Shown: positions 1-9,697, counted from the stretch's first letter. The stretch: 64,000 nt of DNA from Pseudomonas extremaustralis (GCF_900102035.1 NZ_LT629689.1:6544501-6608500); one strand, 5' to 3'. A program made the numbers and translations. Notes: generated by a model from the letters alone, not told the origin.

Positions 1-241
1 CTTCAGTGCGGTGATGATCCTGGCGCATATCGCGATCAAGAGCTTCGACCTGGTGGCGGCGATGACGGCCGGCGGCCCTGGCTACTCGTCCGACCTGCCG
101 GCGATGTTCATGTATTCGTTCACCTTCAGCCGCGGCCAGATGGGCATGGGCTCGGCCAGTGCAATCCTGATGCTCGGTGCGATCCTCGCGATCATCGTGC
201 CTTACCTGTACTCCGAGCTGAGGACCAAGCGTAATGACTAG
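1..241 (+). CDS. gtsB: Glucose ABC transporter permease GtsB, C-terminal fragment
   Basis: This is the last part of an inner-membrane sugar ABC permease; the 5' part lies before the window. The visible piece keeps the end of the permease core and a final hydrophobic helix (the ILMLGAILAIIVPYLY stretch) followed by a short basic cytoplasmic tail. The stretch FDLVAAMTAGGPG is typical of MalF/UgpA-type sugar permeases just after the EAA loop. The stop codon overlaps the start of the next permease by 8 bases, which indicates translational coupling. The neighbours (second permease, ATPase, OprB, hexR, zwf) match the gtsABCD-oprB glucose locus of Pseudomonas, so the name rests mainly on context. 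Confidence 0.85.
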   Translation, partial: FSAVMILAHIAIKSFDLVAAMTAGGPGYSSDLPAMFMYSFTFSRGQMGMGSASAILMLGAILAIIVPYLYSELRTKRND

Positions 242-1079
242 TCTTGCCGCAAAACCTGCCATCAGCCTGAGCCGCATCGCGATCTACGCGGTGTTGATCC
301 TGGCGGTGTTGCTCTACCTGGTGCCGCTGGTGGTGATGTTGCTCACCAGCTTCAAGACCCCGGAAGACATCAGCACCGGCAACCTGTTGAGCTGGCCGAC
401 CGTCGTCACTGGCATCGGCTGGGTCAAGGCCTGGGCCACCGTGGATGGCTACTTCTGGAACTCGATCAAGATCACCGTTCCCGCTGTGCTGATCTCCACC
501 GCCATTGGTGCGTTGAACGGCTATGTGCTGTCGTTCTGGCGCTTCCGTGGTTCGCAGTTGTTCTTCGGTCTGCTGTTGTTCGGCTGCTTCCTGCCGTTCC
601 AGACCGTGCTGCTGCCGGCTTCGTTCACCCTCGGCAAGATGGGCCTGGCGAGTACCACCACCGGTCTGGTGTTTGTCCACGTGGTCTATGGCCTGGCGTT
701 CACCACGCTGTTCTTCCGTAACTACTACGTGAGCATTCCCGATGCGTTGATCAAGGCCGCACGCCTGGACGGTGCGGGTTTCTTCACCATCTTCCGTCGG
801 ATCATTCTGCCGATGTCGACCCCGATCATCATGGTCTGCCTGATCTGGCAGTTCACCCAGATCTGGAACGACTTCCTGTTTGGCGTGGTGTTCTCCAGCG
901 GCGACTCCCAGCCCATCACGGTAGCGCTGAACAACCTGGTCAACACCAGCACCGGGGCCAAGGAATATAACGTGGACATGGCGGCGGCGATGATCGCCGG
1001 GCTGCCGACCCTGCTGGTCTATGTGATCGCAGGCAAGTATTTCGTGCGCGGCCTCACGGCCGGCGCGGTCAAGGGGTAA
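234..1079 (+). CDS. gtsC: Glucose ABC transporter permease GtsC
   Basis: A 281-residue MalG-type inner-membrane permease, the second channel subunit of the glucose/mannose importer. The protein starts with a short cytoplasmic tail and a helix around residues 13-35, and has about six hydrophobic segments. The EAA-type loop that contacts the ATPase is visible near residues 175-195 (ALIKAARLDGAGFFTIFRRI). The length is normal for the family. It overlaps gtsB by 8 bases and is followed after 2 bases by the ATPase gene, so all are one transcript. Substrate is inferred from the locus, which leads into oprB and the zwf operon. Confidence 0.92.
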   Translation: MTSLAAKPAISLSRIAIYAVLILAVLLYLVPLVVMLLTSFKTPEDISTGNLLSWPTVVTGIGWVKAWATVDGYFWNSIKITVPAVLISTAIGALNGYVLSFWRFRGSQLFFGLLLFGCFLPFQTVLLPASFTLGKMGLASTTTGLVFVHVVYGLAFTTLFFRNYYVSIPDALIKAARLDGAGFFTIFRRIILPMSTPIIMVCLIWQFTQIWNDFLFGVVFSSGDSQPITVALNNLVNTSTGAKEYNVDMAAAMIAGLPTLLVYVIAGKYFVRGLTAGAVKG

Positions 1080-1081
1080 TC

Positions 1082-2242
1082 ATGGCTACGCTTGAACTTC
1101 GCAATGTAAACAAGACCTATGGCGCCGGCCTGCCCGACACCTTGAAGAACATCGAACTGTCGATCAAGGAAGGCGAATTCCTGATCCTGGTCGGGCCGTC
1201 GGGCTGCGGCAAATCCACGCTGATGAACTGCATCGCGGGCCTGGAGACCATCACCGGCGGCGCGATCATGATCGGCGACCAGGACGTCAGCGGCATGAGC
1301 CCCAAGGATCGCGACATCGCCATGGTGTTCCAGTCCTACGCGCTGTACCCGACCATGAGCGTGCGCGAGAACATCGAGTTCGGCCTGAAGATCCGCAAGA
1401 TGCCCCAGGCTGATATCGACGCCGAAGTGGCGCGGGTGGCCAAGCTGCTACAGATCGAACACCTGCTCAACCGCAAGCCGGGCCAGCTTTCCGGCGGCCA
1501 GCAACAGCGCGTGGCCATGGGCCGGGCCCTGGCGCGGCGGCCGAAGATCTACCTGTTCGACGAACCGCTGTCCAACCTCGACGCCAAGCTGCGGGTCGAG
1601 ATGCGCACCGAAATGAAACTGATGCACCAGCGCCTCAAGACCACCACGGTCTACGTCACCCACGACCAGATCGAAGCGATGACCCTGGGCGACAAAGTGG
1701 CGGTGATGAAAGACGGCATCATCCAGCAGTTCGGCACGCCGAAAGACATCTACAACAATCCGGCCAACCAGTTCGTGGCGAGCTTCATCGGTTCGCCGCC
1801 GATGAACTTCGTGCCCCTGCGTCTGCAACGCAAGGACGGTCGCCTGGTGGCCCTGCTCGACAGCGGCCAGGCCCGCTGCGAACTGCCGCTGGGCATGAAT
1901 GACGCCGGCCTGGAAGACCGTGACGTGATCCTTGGGCTGCGCCCGGAGCAGATCATGCTGGCGACGGGTGAGGGCAACGGTTCGTCGAGTATTCGCGCCG
2001 AAGTCCAGGTCACCGAGCCGACCGGCCCGGACACCCTGGTGTTCGTGCAGCTCAACGACACCAAGGTCTGCTGCCGCCTGGCGCCCGATGTGGCACCGCA
2101 GGTGGGCGAGACCCTGACCCTGCAATTCGATCCGGCCAAAGTGCTGCTGTTCGATGCCAAGACCGGCGAGCGCCTGGGCACTGCCGCGTCGTTGCCGGCA
2201 CAGGATCGTGCCGACAACGTGGCCCAGTTCAAAGGCCGCTGA
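1082..2242 (+). CDS. gtsD: Glucose ABC transporter ATP-binding protein GtsD
   Basis: A 386-residue MsmK/UgpC-type ATPase that powers sugar import at the inner face of the cytoplasmic membrane. Walker A is GPSGCGKST (residues 38-46), the Q-loop glutamine is near 84, the signature LSGGQ is at 136-140, Walker B with IYLFDEP at 156-162, and the switch histidine is near 194. A C-terminal TOBE/OB-like region (about 235-365) is typical of carbohydrate-importer ATPases. A good ribosome site (AAGGGG) lies just ahead of the ATG. It is the last gene of the gts unit; 107 bases separate it from oprB. Confidence 0.93.
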   Translation: MATLELRNVNKTYGAGLPDTLKNIELSIKEGEFLILVGPSGCGKSTLMNCIAGLETITGGAIMIGDQDVSGMSPKDRDIAMVFQSYALYPTMSVRENIEFGLKIRKMPQADIDAEVARVAKLLQIEHLLNRKPGQLSGGQQQRVAMGRALARRPKIYLFDEPLSNLDAKLRVEMRTEMKLMHQRLKTTTVYVTHDQIEAMTLGDKVAVMKDGIIQQFGTPKDIYNNPANQFVASFIGSPPMNFVPLRLQRKDGRLVALLDSGQARCELPLGMNDAGLEDRDVILGLRPEQIMLATGEGNGSSSIRAEVQVTEPTGPDTLVFVQLNDTKVCCRLAPDVAPQVGETLTLQFDPAKVLLFDAKTGERLGTAASLPAQDRADNVAQFKGR

Positions 2243-2322
2243 AGCAGGCAAGCGTGCTCGATTAATAGTAAGTTGTTGTTTTAATTGAAAAAAATGTAAC
2301 CCGCGTTAGATAAAAACAGTTT

Positions 2323-2334
2323 AATAACAATAAA
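2323..2334 (+). promoter_or_regulatory. CA-rich Hfq/Crc-type motif ahead of oprB
   Basis: The stretch AATAACAATAAA lies 16 bases before the oprB start and fits the AAnAAnAA pattern known for Hfq/Crc catabolite repression in Pseudomonas. It sits in the ribosome-loading region, as real targets do. Function is inferred from the motif and position only. Confidence 0.5.
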
Positions 2335-2349
2335 GACGAGGATGTAGGG

Positions 2350-3696
2350 ATGAAAAAGCAACACAACAACACTCGGCTGATCTGCCAACTGTCAGCCGCC
2401 GCTGCTCTGGTTTTGTCCGCCAATGCGATGGCGGCCGACGCCTTCAGTGCTGATTCCAAGTGGATGACCGGTGATTGGGGTGGCGAGCGTACCAAGCTGA
2501 TCGAGCAAGGTATCGACATCAAGGCCGACTACGTAGGTGAAGTCGGTGGCAACCTGCACGGTGGTTACAACAACGACAAAACTGCCCGTTACGCTGACCA
2601 GTTCGGCCTCGGCGTAGCCCTGGACCTGCAAAAACTGTGGGGCTGGGATAACACCCAGGCCAAGATCCAACTCACCAATCGTAACGGTCAAAACATTTCC
2701 AACGACCGTATTGGTGACCCGCGTGCCGGCACCTTGAGCTCCTCTCAAGAGGTGTACGGTCGTGGCCATATGGTGCGTCTGACCCAGTTCTGGATTCAGC
2801 ACCAGATGTTCGACAACAAGCTGGACGTGAAACTGGGTTACTTCGGCGAAGGCGAGGACTTCAACACCTTCCCGTGCGACTTCCAGAACCTGTCGTTCTG
2901 CGGCTCCCAGGTCGGTAACTATGTCAACACCTGGTACAACTGGCCGGTGGCCCAGGCCGCGATCCGCGTGAAGTACAACATCACGCCTGAGTTGTATGCC
3001 CAGATCGGCGCGTACAACCAGAACCCTTCGCAGTTGGAGCACGGCAATGGCTTCAAACTCAGCGGCAGTGGCACCAAGGGCACCGTGATCCCGGTGGAGT
3101 TGGTCTGGTCGCCGAAGGTCAATAACCTGCCGGGCGAATACCGTGTGGGTTACTACAAGAGCGCCGCCGATGCCGCCGATGTCCGTGAAGACGTCAACGG
3201 CAACGATGCCGCCACCACCGGCGCGGCCTACCGGACCCACAGCAGCAAAAAAGGCTACTGGTTCGTGGCCCAGCAGCAACTCACTACCCATAACGGCGAC
3301 GCCTCCCGCGGCCTGAACATCGCGGCCAACGCCACCTTCCATGACAAGGAAACCAACGTGGTCGACAACTATCAGTCGATCATGCTGGTGTACAAAGGGC
3401 CGTTCGACGCACGTCCAAAAGATGACGTCGGCATTGGCGCTGCGCGTCTGCACGTCAACGATGACGTGCGCAAAAACGCTGAGCTGGCGAACGAAGCCGG
3501 TGGTTTCACCGATTACAGTCAAGCCGGTTACGCGCCACTGCGCAGCACCGAATACAACTATGAAATCAACTACGGTTTCCACGTGACCAACTGGCTGACC
3601 GTGCGCCCCAACCTGCAATACGTCACCCATCCGGGTGGTGTGGATAAAGTCTACAACGCCCTCGTCGCGGGTCTGAAAATTCAGTCTACGTTCTAA
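2350..3696 (+). CDS. oprB: Carbohydrate-selective porin OprB
   Basis: A 448-residue outer-membrane porin through which glucose and related sugars reach the periplasm. A signal peptide covers residues 1 to about 28, with an AMA-type cleavage site. The mature start with DWGGERTKL, the aromatic-rich beta-strand pattern and the C-terminal phenylalanine (ending STF) are typical of OprB. It lies downstream of gtsD with its own 107-base AT-rich leader and a CA-rich Hfq/Crc-type motif, so it may be transcribed both with the gts genes and on its own. A strong terminator follows at 3735-3764. Confidence 0.95.
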   Translation: MKKQHNNTRLICQLSAAAALVLSANAMAADAFSADSKWMTGDWGGERTKLIEQGIDIKADYVGEVGGNLHGGYNNDKTARYADQFGLGVALDLQKLWGWDNTQAKIQLTNRNGQNISNDRIGDPRAGTLSSSQEVYGRGHMVRLTQFWIQHQMFDNKLDVKLGYFGEGEDFNTFPCDFQNLSFCGSQVGNYVNTWYNWPVAQAAIRVKYNITPELYAQIGAYNQNPSQLEHGNGFKLSGSGTKGTVIPVELVWSPKVNNLPGEYRVGYYKSAADAADVREDVNGNDAATTGAAYRTHSSKKGYWFVAQQQLTTHNGDASRGLNIAANATFHDKETNVVDNYQSIMLVYKGPFDARPKDDVGIGAARLHVNDDVRKNAELANEAGGFTDYSQAGYAPLRSTEYNYEINYGFHVTNWLTVRPNLQYVTHPGGVDKVYNALVAGLKIQSTF

Positions 3697-3734
3697 GGCC
3701 GTTGCGATAAGCTCCTGTTCTCTGTGCGCATTTT

Positions 3735-3764
3735 GCGGATAGCCATGGCTATCCGCTTTTTTTT
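3735..3764 (+). terminator. Rho-independent terminator after oprB
   Basis: A perfect palindrome with arms GCGGATAGCC and GGCTATCCGC around a 2-base centre is followed by eight T residues, 38 bases after the oprB stop. Confidence 0.9.
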
Positions 3765-3799
3765 GGGTTGCATTGTGAAGATATTCAGGACCGTGGCAC

Positions 3800-4645
3800 A
3801 TGCATGAGCATCCGCTGCAACGCTTTTTCAAATCCCTGCGCGAGCGTCCGGTGTTCGCCTGGGAGCGGTTTCAGATGCGCGATGTGTTGGTGATCGACCA
3901 TCCGCTGTGCCAGGCGGTGTTCAGTCGCCAGGGCGCGCAACTGTTGCATTTTCAGCCCCGTGGCCAGAAACCCTGGTTGTGGTGCGCGGCCAAGTGGCCG
4001 CAGGTCGGCGCCATTCGCGGTGGCGTGCCGGTGTGCTGGCCTTGGTATGGCCGTCATCCCAGCGAAAACGCGTGGCCATCCCATGGCTGGGCGCGGTTGA
4101 TCGACTGGAAGCTGCTCGACAGCAGTACCGATGACGAAGGCGTGCGCCTGCATTGGCAATTGCAGCTGTGCGACTGGCAGGTCGACCTGCACGCGCACCT
4201 GGGGGAAACCCTGGAACTGCGTCTTTGCACCGAGCACCAGGACGAACTGCCGTGCCAACTGAGTCATGCGTTGCACGCCTATTGGCGTATCGGCAACGTT
4301 GGTGAGGTAGCGCTGTCTGGGCTCGAAGGCGCGCAAGGTTACGACCAGCTCAATCGTCAGGTTTGCCAGCAGGAAGGCGAGTTGCGGGTGGACGGCGGTT
4401 GCCAGCGGGTGTTCCAGCACGAGGGCGAATTGCACCTCAAGGACCACGCCTGGCAGCGCGAACTGTGCATCGACACCGGCGACAGCGCCGACACGGTGGT
4501 GTGGCACCCCGGCAGCCGACCGTTGCTCGGCGTGAGCTTCAACGAGGCGTCGGGGTTTGTGTGTGTCGAATCGGCGATGGCCGGTGCCAGCCTGGCGCCG
4601 GGGGAGCGGGCGCATCTGAGTTTGCAGGCGCGGGCTGGGGCCTGA
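3800..4645 (+). CDS. D-hexose-6-phosphate mutarotase / aldose 1-epimerase family protein
   Basis: A 281-residue soluble protein of the YeaD-type epimerase family, which interconverts alpha and beta anomers of hexose 6-phosphates so that Zwf receives its preferred anomer. Family hallmarks seen include the stretch PRGQKPWLWCA followed by IRGGVPVCWPWYG (about residues 51-85), the central SHALHAYWRIG (catalytic histidine region) and the late VVWHPGSRPL. A Shine-Dalgarno AGGA lies 8 bases before the chosen ATG. It sits between oprB and the convergent hexR gene, the same position as in other pseudomonads. The enzyme name is a family assignment. Confidence 0.85.
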   Translation: MHEHPLQRFFKSLRERPVFAWERFQMRDVLVIDHPLCQAVFSRQGAQLLHFQPRGQKPWLWCAAKWPQVGAIRGGVPVCWPWYGRHPSENAWPSHGWARLIDWKLLDSSTDDEGVRLHWQLQLCDWQVDLHAHLGETLELRLCTEHQDELPCQLSHALHAYWRIGNVGEVALSGLEGAQGYDQLNRQVCQQEGELRVDGGCQRVFQHEGELHLKDHAWQRELCIDTGDSADTVVWHPGSRPLLGVSFNEASGFVCVESAMAGASLAPGERAHLSLQARAGA

Positions 4646-4667
4646 TGTGGCAAGCCCGCTCGCCACA
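4646..4667. repeat. REP-like hairpin (TGTGGC class)
   Basis: Arms TGTGGCAAGC and GCTCGCCACA form a hairpin between the convergent mutarotase and hexR genes. The same element, with perfect arms, recurs at 38446-38467, so it is a dispersed palindrome; here it could also stop transcripts from either side. Confidence 0.6.
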
Positions 4668-4683
4668 ATAAAACGGTGCAGCC

Positions 4684-5553
4684 TTAGTTGAACTCATCCC
4701 CAACCGGATACCGGCTGTCATTCAAGCTCTCTTTGATCTTGCGCAGATGGGGCTGGAAATCCACGCCTCGACGCAGGGTCATGCCGGTGGCCAGCACATC
4801 CAGCACCGTCAGCTGGATGATCCGCGAGGTCATCGGCATGTAGATGTCGGTGTCTTCCGGCAGCGGAATGTTCAGGCTCACCGTGCTGACTTTGGCCAGC
4901 GGTGAGTTCTCGGCGGTCACGCCCAGTACCGATGCGCCGTTTTCCCGGGCGATACGCGCCACTTCCACCAGCTCGCGGGTGCGTCCGGTGTAGGAAATGA
5001 TCACGAACAGCTCGCCCGTATGGGCCACCGACGCGATCATGCGTTGCATCAGCACGTCGGCATGGGCGGTCACCGACAGGTTGAAGCGGAAAAACTTGTG
5101 CAGCGCGTCCATGGCCACCGGCGCCGAGGCGCCCAGGCCGAAGAAGTGGATCTGGCGCGCCTGGATCAACAGATCCACGGCCTTGCTGATCAGGGCCGGG
5201 TCCAGGGCCTGGCAGGCGGCGTCCAGGGAGGCGATGGCGCTGCCAAAGATCTTTTGCGTGTAGGCCTCGGGGTTGTCATCGGCCTCCACGGCACGGCTGA
5301 CGTACGCGGCGCCGCTGGCCAGGCTTTGCGCCAGCTGCAATTTGAGTTCAGGGTAACCGCTGACACCGAAGGAACGGCAGAAACGGTTGACCGTCGGTTC
5401 ACTGACCGAAGCGGCTTGGGCGAGGGCGGCGATGGAGAAGCGGGTCGCCTGCTGCGGGTTGAGCAGGATGACCTCGGCGACTTTTTTCTCAGCCTTGTTC
5501 AGTTCTTCGAGGCGGTTCCGGATCTGTTCCAGAAGATTTCGCACGCGGTCCAT
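4684..5553 (-). CDS. hexR: HexR, RpiR-family repressor of central glucose catabolism
   Basis: A 289-residue transcription regulator with an N-terminal RpiR helix-turn-helix (about residues 1-77, with the [24 protein letters not shown] recognition region split over 38-61) and a SIS sugar-phosphate-binding domain (about 125-255, including FFGLGAS and [14 protein letters not shown]). In Pseudomonas HexR binds 2-keto-3-deoxy-6-phosphogluconate, which releases it from the zwf, edd/glk and gap promoters. The gene is divergent from zwf-pgl-eda, and a near-palindromic HexR-type site lies in the shared 210-base intergenic region. Confidence 0.95.
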   Translation of the reverse strand: MDRVRNLLEQIRNRLEELNKAEKKVAEVILLNPQQATRFSIAALAQAASVSEPTVNRFCRSFGVSGYPELKLQLAQSLASGAAYVSRAVEADDNPEAYTQKIFGSAIASLDAACQALDPALISKAVDLLIQARQIHFFGLGASAPVAMDALHKFFRFNLSVTAHADVLMQRMIASVAHTGELFVIISYTGRTRELVEVARIARENGASVLGVTAENSPLAKVSTVSLNIPLPEDTDIYMPMTSRIIQLTVLDVLATGMTLRRGVDFQPHLRKIKESLNDSRYPVGDEFN

Positions 5554-5681
5554 TCAGTCTTTCCTTCGGGCGACGATGCAAATAAAGGGTGGCAACCAAT
5601 CGACGAGTGGCCTTTTGCGGTGGCCTATCCTACTGAGGGTAGCTGAACACCACCACTCGCAATGCGTATTTCGGGAAAATG

Positions 5682-5698
5682 TTGTGGTTATTACTACA
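5682..5698. promoter_or_regulatory. Candidate HexR operator between hexR and zwf
   Basis: TTGTGGTTATTACTACA is a near-palindrome (TGTGGTTA against TTACTACA) that fits the TGTnnTnA/TnAnnACA type of site reported for HexR. It sits about 65 bases before zwf and 129 bases before hexR, a good place to control both. Confidence 0.7.
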
Positions 5699-5763
5699 TT
5701 TTTCCTTGAGTGATGCCTTGAAAAAAGGTATTTGTAGCTTAACTTGATAAAAGAACAAACATC

Positions 5764-7230
5764 ATGCCTTCGATAACCGTAGAACCCTGCACCTTTGCCC
5801 TGTTTGGCGCCTTGGGTGATCTGGCGCTGCGCAAGTTGTTTCCTGCCCTCTATCAACTCGATGGCGCCGGGCTCCTGCACGAAGATACGCGCATCCTGGC
5901 CCTGGCCCGTGAGTCCGGTTCCGAGCAGCAGCACTTGGCCCATATCGAAAAAGCGATGCGCAAGTACGTCGGCAAGGAGCTGGACGAAAGCGTCGCCCAA
6001 CGCTTCCTCGCGCGCCTGACTTACGTCCACGTCGACTTCATGAAAGCCGAAGACTACGTGACCCTGGCTGAAAAGGCCGGCATCGGCCAACGGCTGATCG
6101 CCTATTTCGCCACCCCCGCGGCGGTGTACGGCGCGATCTGCGAGAACCTGTCCAAGGTCGGCCTGGCGGAAAACACCCGCGTAGTCCTGGAAAAACCCAT
6201 CGGTTCGGATCTGGAGTCCTCGCGCAAGGTCAATGACGCCGTGGCGCAGTTCTTCCCGGAAAACCGCACCTACCGCATCGACCACTACCTGGGCAAAGAA
6301 ACCGTCCAGAACCTGATCGCGCTGCGTTTCGCCAACAGCCTGTTCGAAACCCAGTGGAACCAGAACTACATTTCCCACGTGGAAATCACCGTGGCCGAGC
6401 AGGTCGGCATCGAAGGCCGCTGGGGGTATTTCGACAAGGCCGGCCAACTGCGCGACATGATCCAGAACCACCTGCTGCAGCTGCTGTGCCTGATCGCCAT
6501 GGACCCGCCGGCCGACCTCTCCGCCGACAGCATCCGCGACGAGAAGGTCAAGGTACTCAAGGCCCTGGCGCCGATCAGCCCGGACGGCCTCACCACCCAG
6601 GTGGTGCGTGGCCAGTACATCGCCGGCTACAGCGCCGGCAAGCCGGTACCGGGCTACCTGGAAGAAGAGAACTCCAACACCCAGAGCGACACCGAGACCT
6701 TCGTTGCCCTGCGCGCCGATATCCGTAACTGGCGTTGGGCCGGGGTGCCGTTCTACCTGCGTACCGGCAAGCGCATGCCGCAGAAGCTGTCGCAGATCGT
6801 CATCCACTTCAAGGAACCGTCCCACTACATCTTCGCCCCGGAACAGCGCTTGCAGATCAGCAACAAACTGATCATCCGCCTGCAACCGGACGAAGGGATT
6901 TCCTTGCGGGTGATGACCAAGGAACAGGGCCTGGACAAGGGCATGCAACTGCGCAGCGGCCCGCTGCAACTGAATTTTTCCGACACCTACCGCAGCGCAC
7001 GCATCCCGGATGCCTACGAGCGGTTGTTGCTGGAAGTAATGCGCGGCAATCAGAATCTGTTTGTTCGCAAAGATGAAATCGAAGCCGCGTGGAAGTGGTG
7101 TGACCAGTTGATCGCCGGGTGGAAAAAATCCGGCGATGCGCCCAAGCCCTATGCGGCCGGGTCCTGGGGGCCGATGAGCTCGATTGCACTGATCACGCGG
7201 GATGGGAGGTCGTGGTATGGCGATATCTGA
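5764..7230 (+). CDS. zwf: Glucose-6-phosphate 1-dehydrogenase
   Basis: A 488-residue cytoplasmic enzyme that oxidises glucose 6-phosphate to 6-phosphogluconolactone with NAD(P)+. The Rossmann motif [11 protein letters not shown] lies at residues 15-25, the substrate-binding RIDHYLGKE at 171-179 and the catalytic histidine in DMIQNHLLQ near residue 236. Length is normal. The sequence AAGAACAA just before the start fits the Hfq/Crc CA pattern. First gene of zwf-pgl-eda; its end overlaps pgl by 14 bases, so translation is coupled. Confidence 0.97.
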   Translation: MPSITVEPCTFALFGALGDLALRKLFPALYQLDGAGLLHEDTRILALARESGSEQQHLAHIEKAMRKYVGKELDESVAQRFLARLTYVHVDFMKAEDYVTLAEKAGIGQRLIAYFATPAAVYGAICENLSKVGLAENTRVVLEKPIGSDLESSRKVNDAVAQFFPENRTYRIDHYLGKETVQNLIALRFANSLFETQWNQNYISHVEITVAEQVGIEGRWGYFDKAGQLRDMIQNHLLQLLCLIAMDPPADLSADSIRDEKVKVLKALAPISPDGLTTQVVRGQYIAGYSAGKPVPGYLEEENSNTQSDTETFVALRADIRNWRWAGVPFYLRTGKRMPQKLSQIVIHFKEPSHYIFAPEQRLQISNKLIIRLQPDEGISLRVMTKEQGLDKGMQLRSGPLQLNFSDTYRSARIPDAYERLLLEVMRGNQNLFVRKDEIEAAWKWCDQLIAGWKKSGDAPKPYAAGSWGPMSSIALITRDGRSWYGDI

Positions 7231-7930
7231 ATTGAAACTGCCTCAGGGCGTCACTGCCCATGAGTACCGCACGCCCGCCTTGTTGGCGGACGGCCTGGCC
7301 ATTGACGTGGCCGAACGATTGCGCGCGGCCATCAGTGCCCGTGGCGAGGCGACGCTGGTGGTGTCCGGTGGCCGTAGCCCCGTAGCCTTTTTCCAGCACC
7401 TGGCCAAGCAAGGCCTGGACTGGTCCAAGGTCACCATCAGCCTGGCTGACGAGCGCTGGGTACCGGTGGAGCATGCCGACAGCAATGCCGGCCTGTTGAA
7501 GCGCTACCTGTTGCAAGGCCCGGTAGCCAAGGCCAGGTTCCTCAGCCTCTACAGCGCCGCCGCCAACCTTGAAGACGCTGCCGAGCAGGCCGATCGCCTG
7601 CTGGCCGAATTGCCAGCCATTGATGTGCTGGTATTGGGCATGGGCGATGACGGCCACACCGCATCGCTGTTTCCCAACAGCCCGAACCTGGGTGAAGCCC
7701 TGCAGGCCGACGGTACCCGCCGTTGCTGGCCGATGCTGGCGCCGACCGTGCCGCACCAGCGCTTGACCATGAGTCGCGCGTTGCTGGCCACGGCTCACTC
7801 CGTCGTGCTGTCGATTTCCGGCAGCTCGAAATTGACCACCTTGAGCGCCGCGCTGGCCAGTGACGATGTTGCTGCCATGCCGATTCGCGCGTTTTTGCAA
7901 CCTCCATTAGAGATTTACTGGTGCCCATGA
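7217..7930 (+). CDS. pgl: 6-phosphogluconolactonase
   Basis: A 237-residue cytoplasmic lactonase that hydrolyses 6-phosphogluconolactone to 6-phosphogluconate. The sugar-isomerase-like fold motifs are clear: [19 protein letters not shown] and the signature [13 protein letters not shown]. The ATG at 7217 is preferred over an in-frame ATG at 7202 because GGGAGG lies 9 bases upstream of it. The gene starts inside zwf and its stop overlaps possible early eda starts, so the three genes form a tight operon. Confidence 0.95.
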   Translation: MAISELKLPQGVTAHEYRTPALLADGLAIDVAERLRAAISARGEATLVVSGGRSPVAFFQHLAKQGLDWSKVTISLADERWVPVEHADSNAGLLKRYLLQGPVAKARFLSLYSAAANLEDAAEQADRLLAELPAIDVLVLGMGDDGHTASLFPNSPNLGEALQADGTRRCWPMLAPTVPHQRLTMSRALLATAHSVVLSISGSSKLTTLSAALASDDVAAMPIRAFLQPPLEIYWCP

Positions 7931-7947
7931 GCCAAGGATCAGCCGCT

Positions 7948-8613
7948 ATGAAAAGCCCTCAACCGACCGTGTCCATGGCGGATAAAGTTGCCCTGATCGA
8001 CAGCCTCTGCGCCAAGGCGCGGATCCTGCCGGTCATCACCATCGCCCGCGAACAGGATGTCTTGCCGCTGGCCGATGCCCTGGCAGCCGGTGGTTTGACC
8101 GCATTGGAAGTGACCCTGCGTTCCGAGTTCGGCCTCAAGGCCATTCAGATCTTGCGCGAGCAGCGCCCTGAGCTGTGCACCGGCGCTGGCACCGTGCTCG
8201 ATCGCCATATGCTCGAGGCCGCGGAAGTGGCCGGTTCGCAATTCATCGTCACCCCCGGCGTTACCCGCGACCTGCTGGAAGCCTCGGTGCACAGCCCGAT
8301 CCCGCTGCTACCGGGGATCAGCAATGCCTCCGGCATCATGGAAGGCTATTGCCTGGGCTACCGCCGCTTCAAGCTGTTCCCGGCGGAAGTCAGCGGCGGC
8401 GTTGCGGCGATCAAAGCCCTGGGCGGCCCGTTTGGCGAGGTGAAATTCTGCCCGACCGGCGGCGTCGGCCCGGCCAACATCAAAAGCTACATGGCGTTGA
8501 AAAACGTGATGTGCGTGGGTGGCAGCTGGATGCTCGACCCTGAATGGATCAAGAACGGCGACTGGGCCCGCATCCAGGAAGTCACCGCCCAAGGGCTGGC
8601 GCTGCTGGATTGA
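7948..8613 (+). CDS. eda: KDPG aldolase (2-keto-3-deoxy-6-phosphogluconate aldolase)
   Basis: A 221-residue class I aldolase that splits KDPG into pyruvate and glyceraldehyde 3-phosphate, the last step of the Entner-Doudoroff pathway. Visible signatures are ALEVTLRS (catalytic glutamate), TGAGTVLD, VTPGVTRDLLE, the Schiff-base lysine in RRFKLFPAE and FCPTGGVGPANI. The ATG at 7948 is chosen because AAGGA lies 9 bases upstream; an ATG at 7927 or GTG at 7921, both overlapping the pgl stop, are alternatives and would add 7-9 residues. Last gene of the operon, followed by a strong terminator. Confidence 0.95.
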   Translation: MKSPQPTVSMADKVALIDSLCAKARILPVITIAREQDVLPLADALAAGGLTALEVTLRSEFGLKAIQILREQRPELCTGAGTVLDRHMLEAAEVAGSQFIVTPGVTRDLLEASVHSPIPLLPGISNASGIMEGYCLGYRRFKLFPAEVSGGVAAIKALGGPFGEVKFCPTGGVGPANIKSYMALKNVMCVGGSWMLDPEWIKNGDWARIQEVTAQGLALLD

Positions 8614-8657
8614 TCTGATTTATCGAATCGTTGTTGCTGTGCTTAACGGCATTTTTT

Positions 8658-8690
8658 GCGGTGCACTTGGTCGGTGCGCCGCTTTTTTTT
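8658..8690 (+). terminator. Rho-independent terminator of zwf-pgl-eda
   Basis: A 9-bp stem (GCGGTGCAC with GTGCGCCGC, one G-T pair) and 7-base loop is followed directly by eight T residues, 44 bases after the eda stop. Confidence 0.92.
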
Positions 8691-8692
8691 GC

Positions 8693-8718
8693 CTGTAGGA
8701 GCGAGCTTGCTCGCGAAG
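8693..8718. repeat. Single REP sequence (GTAGGAGCGAGC class)
   Basis: CTGTAGGAGCGAGCTTGCTC plus GCGAAG matches the arm of the larger doublets at 20913, 28057, 33250 and 60811. Here only one arm is present. Confidence 0.8.
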
Positions 8719-8768
8719 AACCTGAGGGCACCGCGTGTTATCAGGGGGGGGCGGTTTGGTTTTTCCCG

Positions 8769-9005
8769 TTAATGGCGCGGGGCGGGTTTGCCGTGCTTGG
8801 CGCGCAGCGGTTCGAGCAATTCGGACAGGCCGTTGTGGTCGATTTCCTGCATCAAGGCCAGCAAACCACCCAACTCGCCGTGGGGGAAACCTTCACGGGC
8901 GAACCAATTCAGGTACGGGCCGGGCAGGTCGGCGATGATCCGGCCCTTGTATTTGCCTAAGGGCATTTGGCGGGTGATCAGCAGTTCGAGTTTTTCCGGG
9001 TTCAT
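8769..9005 (-). CDS. DUF3820 family protein
   Basis: A small 78-residue protein with the conserved core MPLGKYKGRIIADLP followed by YLNWFAREGFP, diagnostic of DUF3820. Members have been described as putative quorum-sensing-regulated virulence factors, but the biochemical role is not known. The internal ATG at 9005 is chosen; further upstream in-frame codons add residues unlike the family. It stands alone between the terminator of the eda operon and the DUF2383 gene, which is read in the other direction. Confidence 0.85.
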   Translation of the reverse strand: MNPEKLELLITRQMPLGKYKGRIIADLPGPYLNWFAREGFPHGELGGLLALMQEIDHNGLSELLEPLRAKHGKPAPRH

Positions 9006-9212
9006 GGGGTTTCGGCAGTGTGGGGCGAGACCTTGGAAAATACAGGCATTCTGCATGAAGGCCAAATGACAGATCATGCAAATAGCATCTGAATAGAGGG
9101 TTCAATTAATTTTAAGTTATTGATATATAAGGATTAATTTGTTTTTCAAAACCTGGCATGGGCGCTGCAATGATTAAGACAACCTTTCTCAACCCACACA
9201 AGGAATTGAAAA

Positions 9213-9680
9213 ATGACTGACGCCAACAAAGAATCGATCTCCGTACTCAACGACTTGATCGAAACCAGCATCGACGGCCAAAAGGGTTTTAAAGAGTGCG
9301 CTGAAGACATCAAGCACCCAGAACTCAAAGCCCTGTTCGCCAAACGTTCCGCCGACTGCGCAACGGCAGCTGCCGAGCTGAAAACCGCAGTACGTGCCCT
9401 GGGCGGCGACCCGGAAGACTCCGGCAGCGTCGCGGGTGCCTTGCACCGTGGCTGGGTCGACGTGAAGTCGATGCTCACCGGCAAAGACGAAGAAGCAGTC
9501 CTGAACGAAGCCGAGCGCGGTGAAGACCACGCCCTGAAGGCTTACAAGGAAGCGCTGGACAAGATCACCAAGCACAACCTGGTGGGCATCCGTGATTTGG
9601 TTGAGCGCCAGTACCACGGCGTACAACGCAACCACGATCAGGTGAAAGCCCTGCGTAACCAGGCTCGCGCTCAGTCGTAG
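9213..9680 (+). CDS. PA2169-type four-helix-bundle protein (DUF2383)
   Basis: A 155-residue helical protein with ferritin-like features: ISVLNDLIETSIDGQKGF at the start, CAEDIKHPELKALF, then acidic helices containing GEDHALKAYKEAL. This is the DUF2383 / PA2169 family, predicted to be a four-helix bundle and often found in stress-related settings; its role is not settled. A good ribosome site (AAGGAATTG) precedes the ATG. Transcription probably ends at or near the REP doublet at 9698-9789. Confidence 0.85.
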   Translation: MTDANKESISVLNDLIETSIDGQKGFKECAEDIKHPELKALFAKRSADCATAAAELKTAVRALGGDPEDSGSVAGALHRGWVDVKSMLTGKDEEAVLNEAERGEDHALKAYKEALDKITKHNLVGIRDLVERQYHGVQRNHDQVKALRNQARAQS

Positions 9681-9697
9681 GCCAAATGCGGTAACCC

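Noticed and set aside
2392..3831. A 479-residue open frame on the minus strand opposite oprB
   Set aside because: It is the complement of a clear porin gene with signal peptide and family motifs; composition is the usual Val/Gly-rich shadow of GC-rich coding and no domain is seen.
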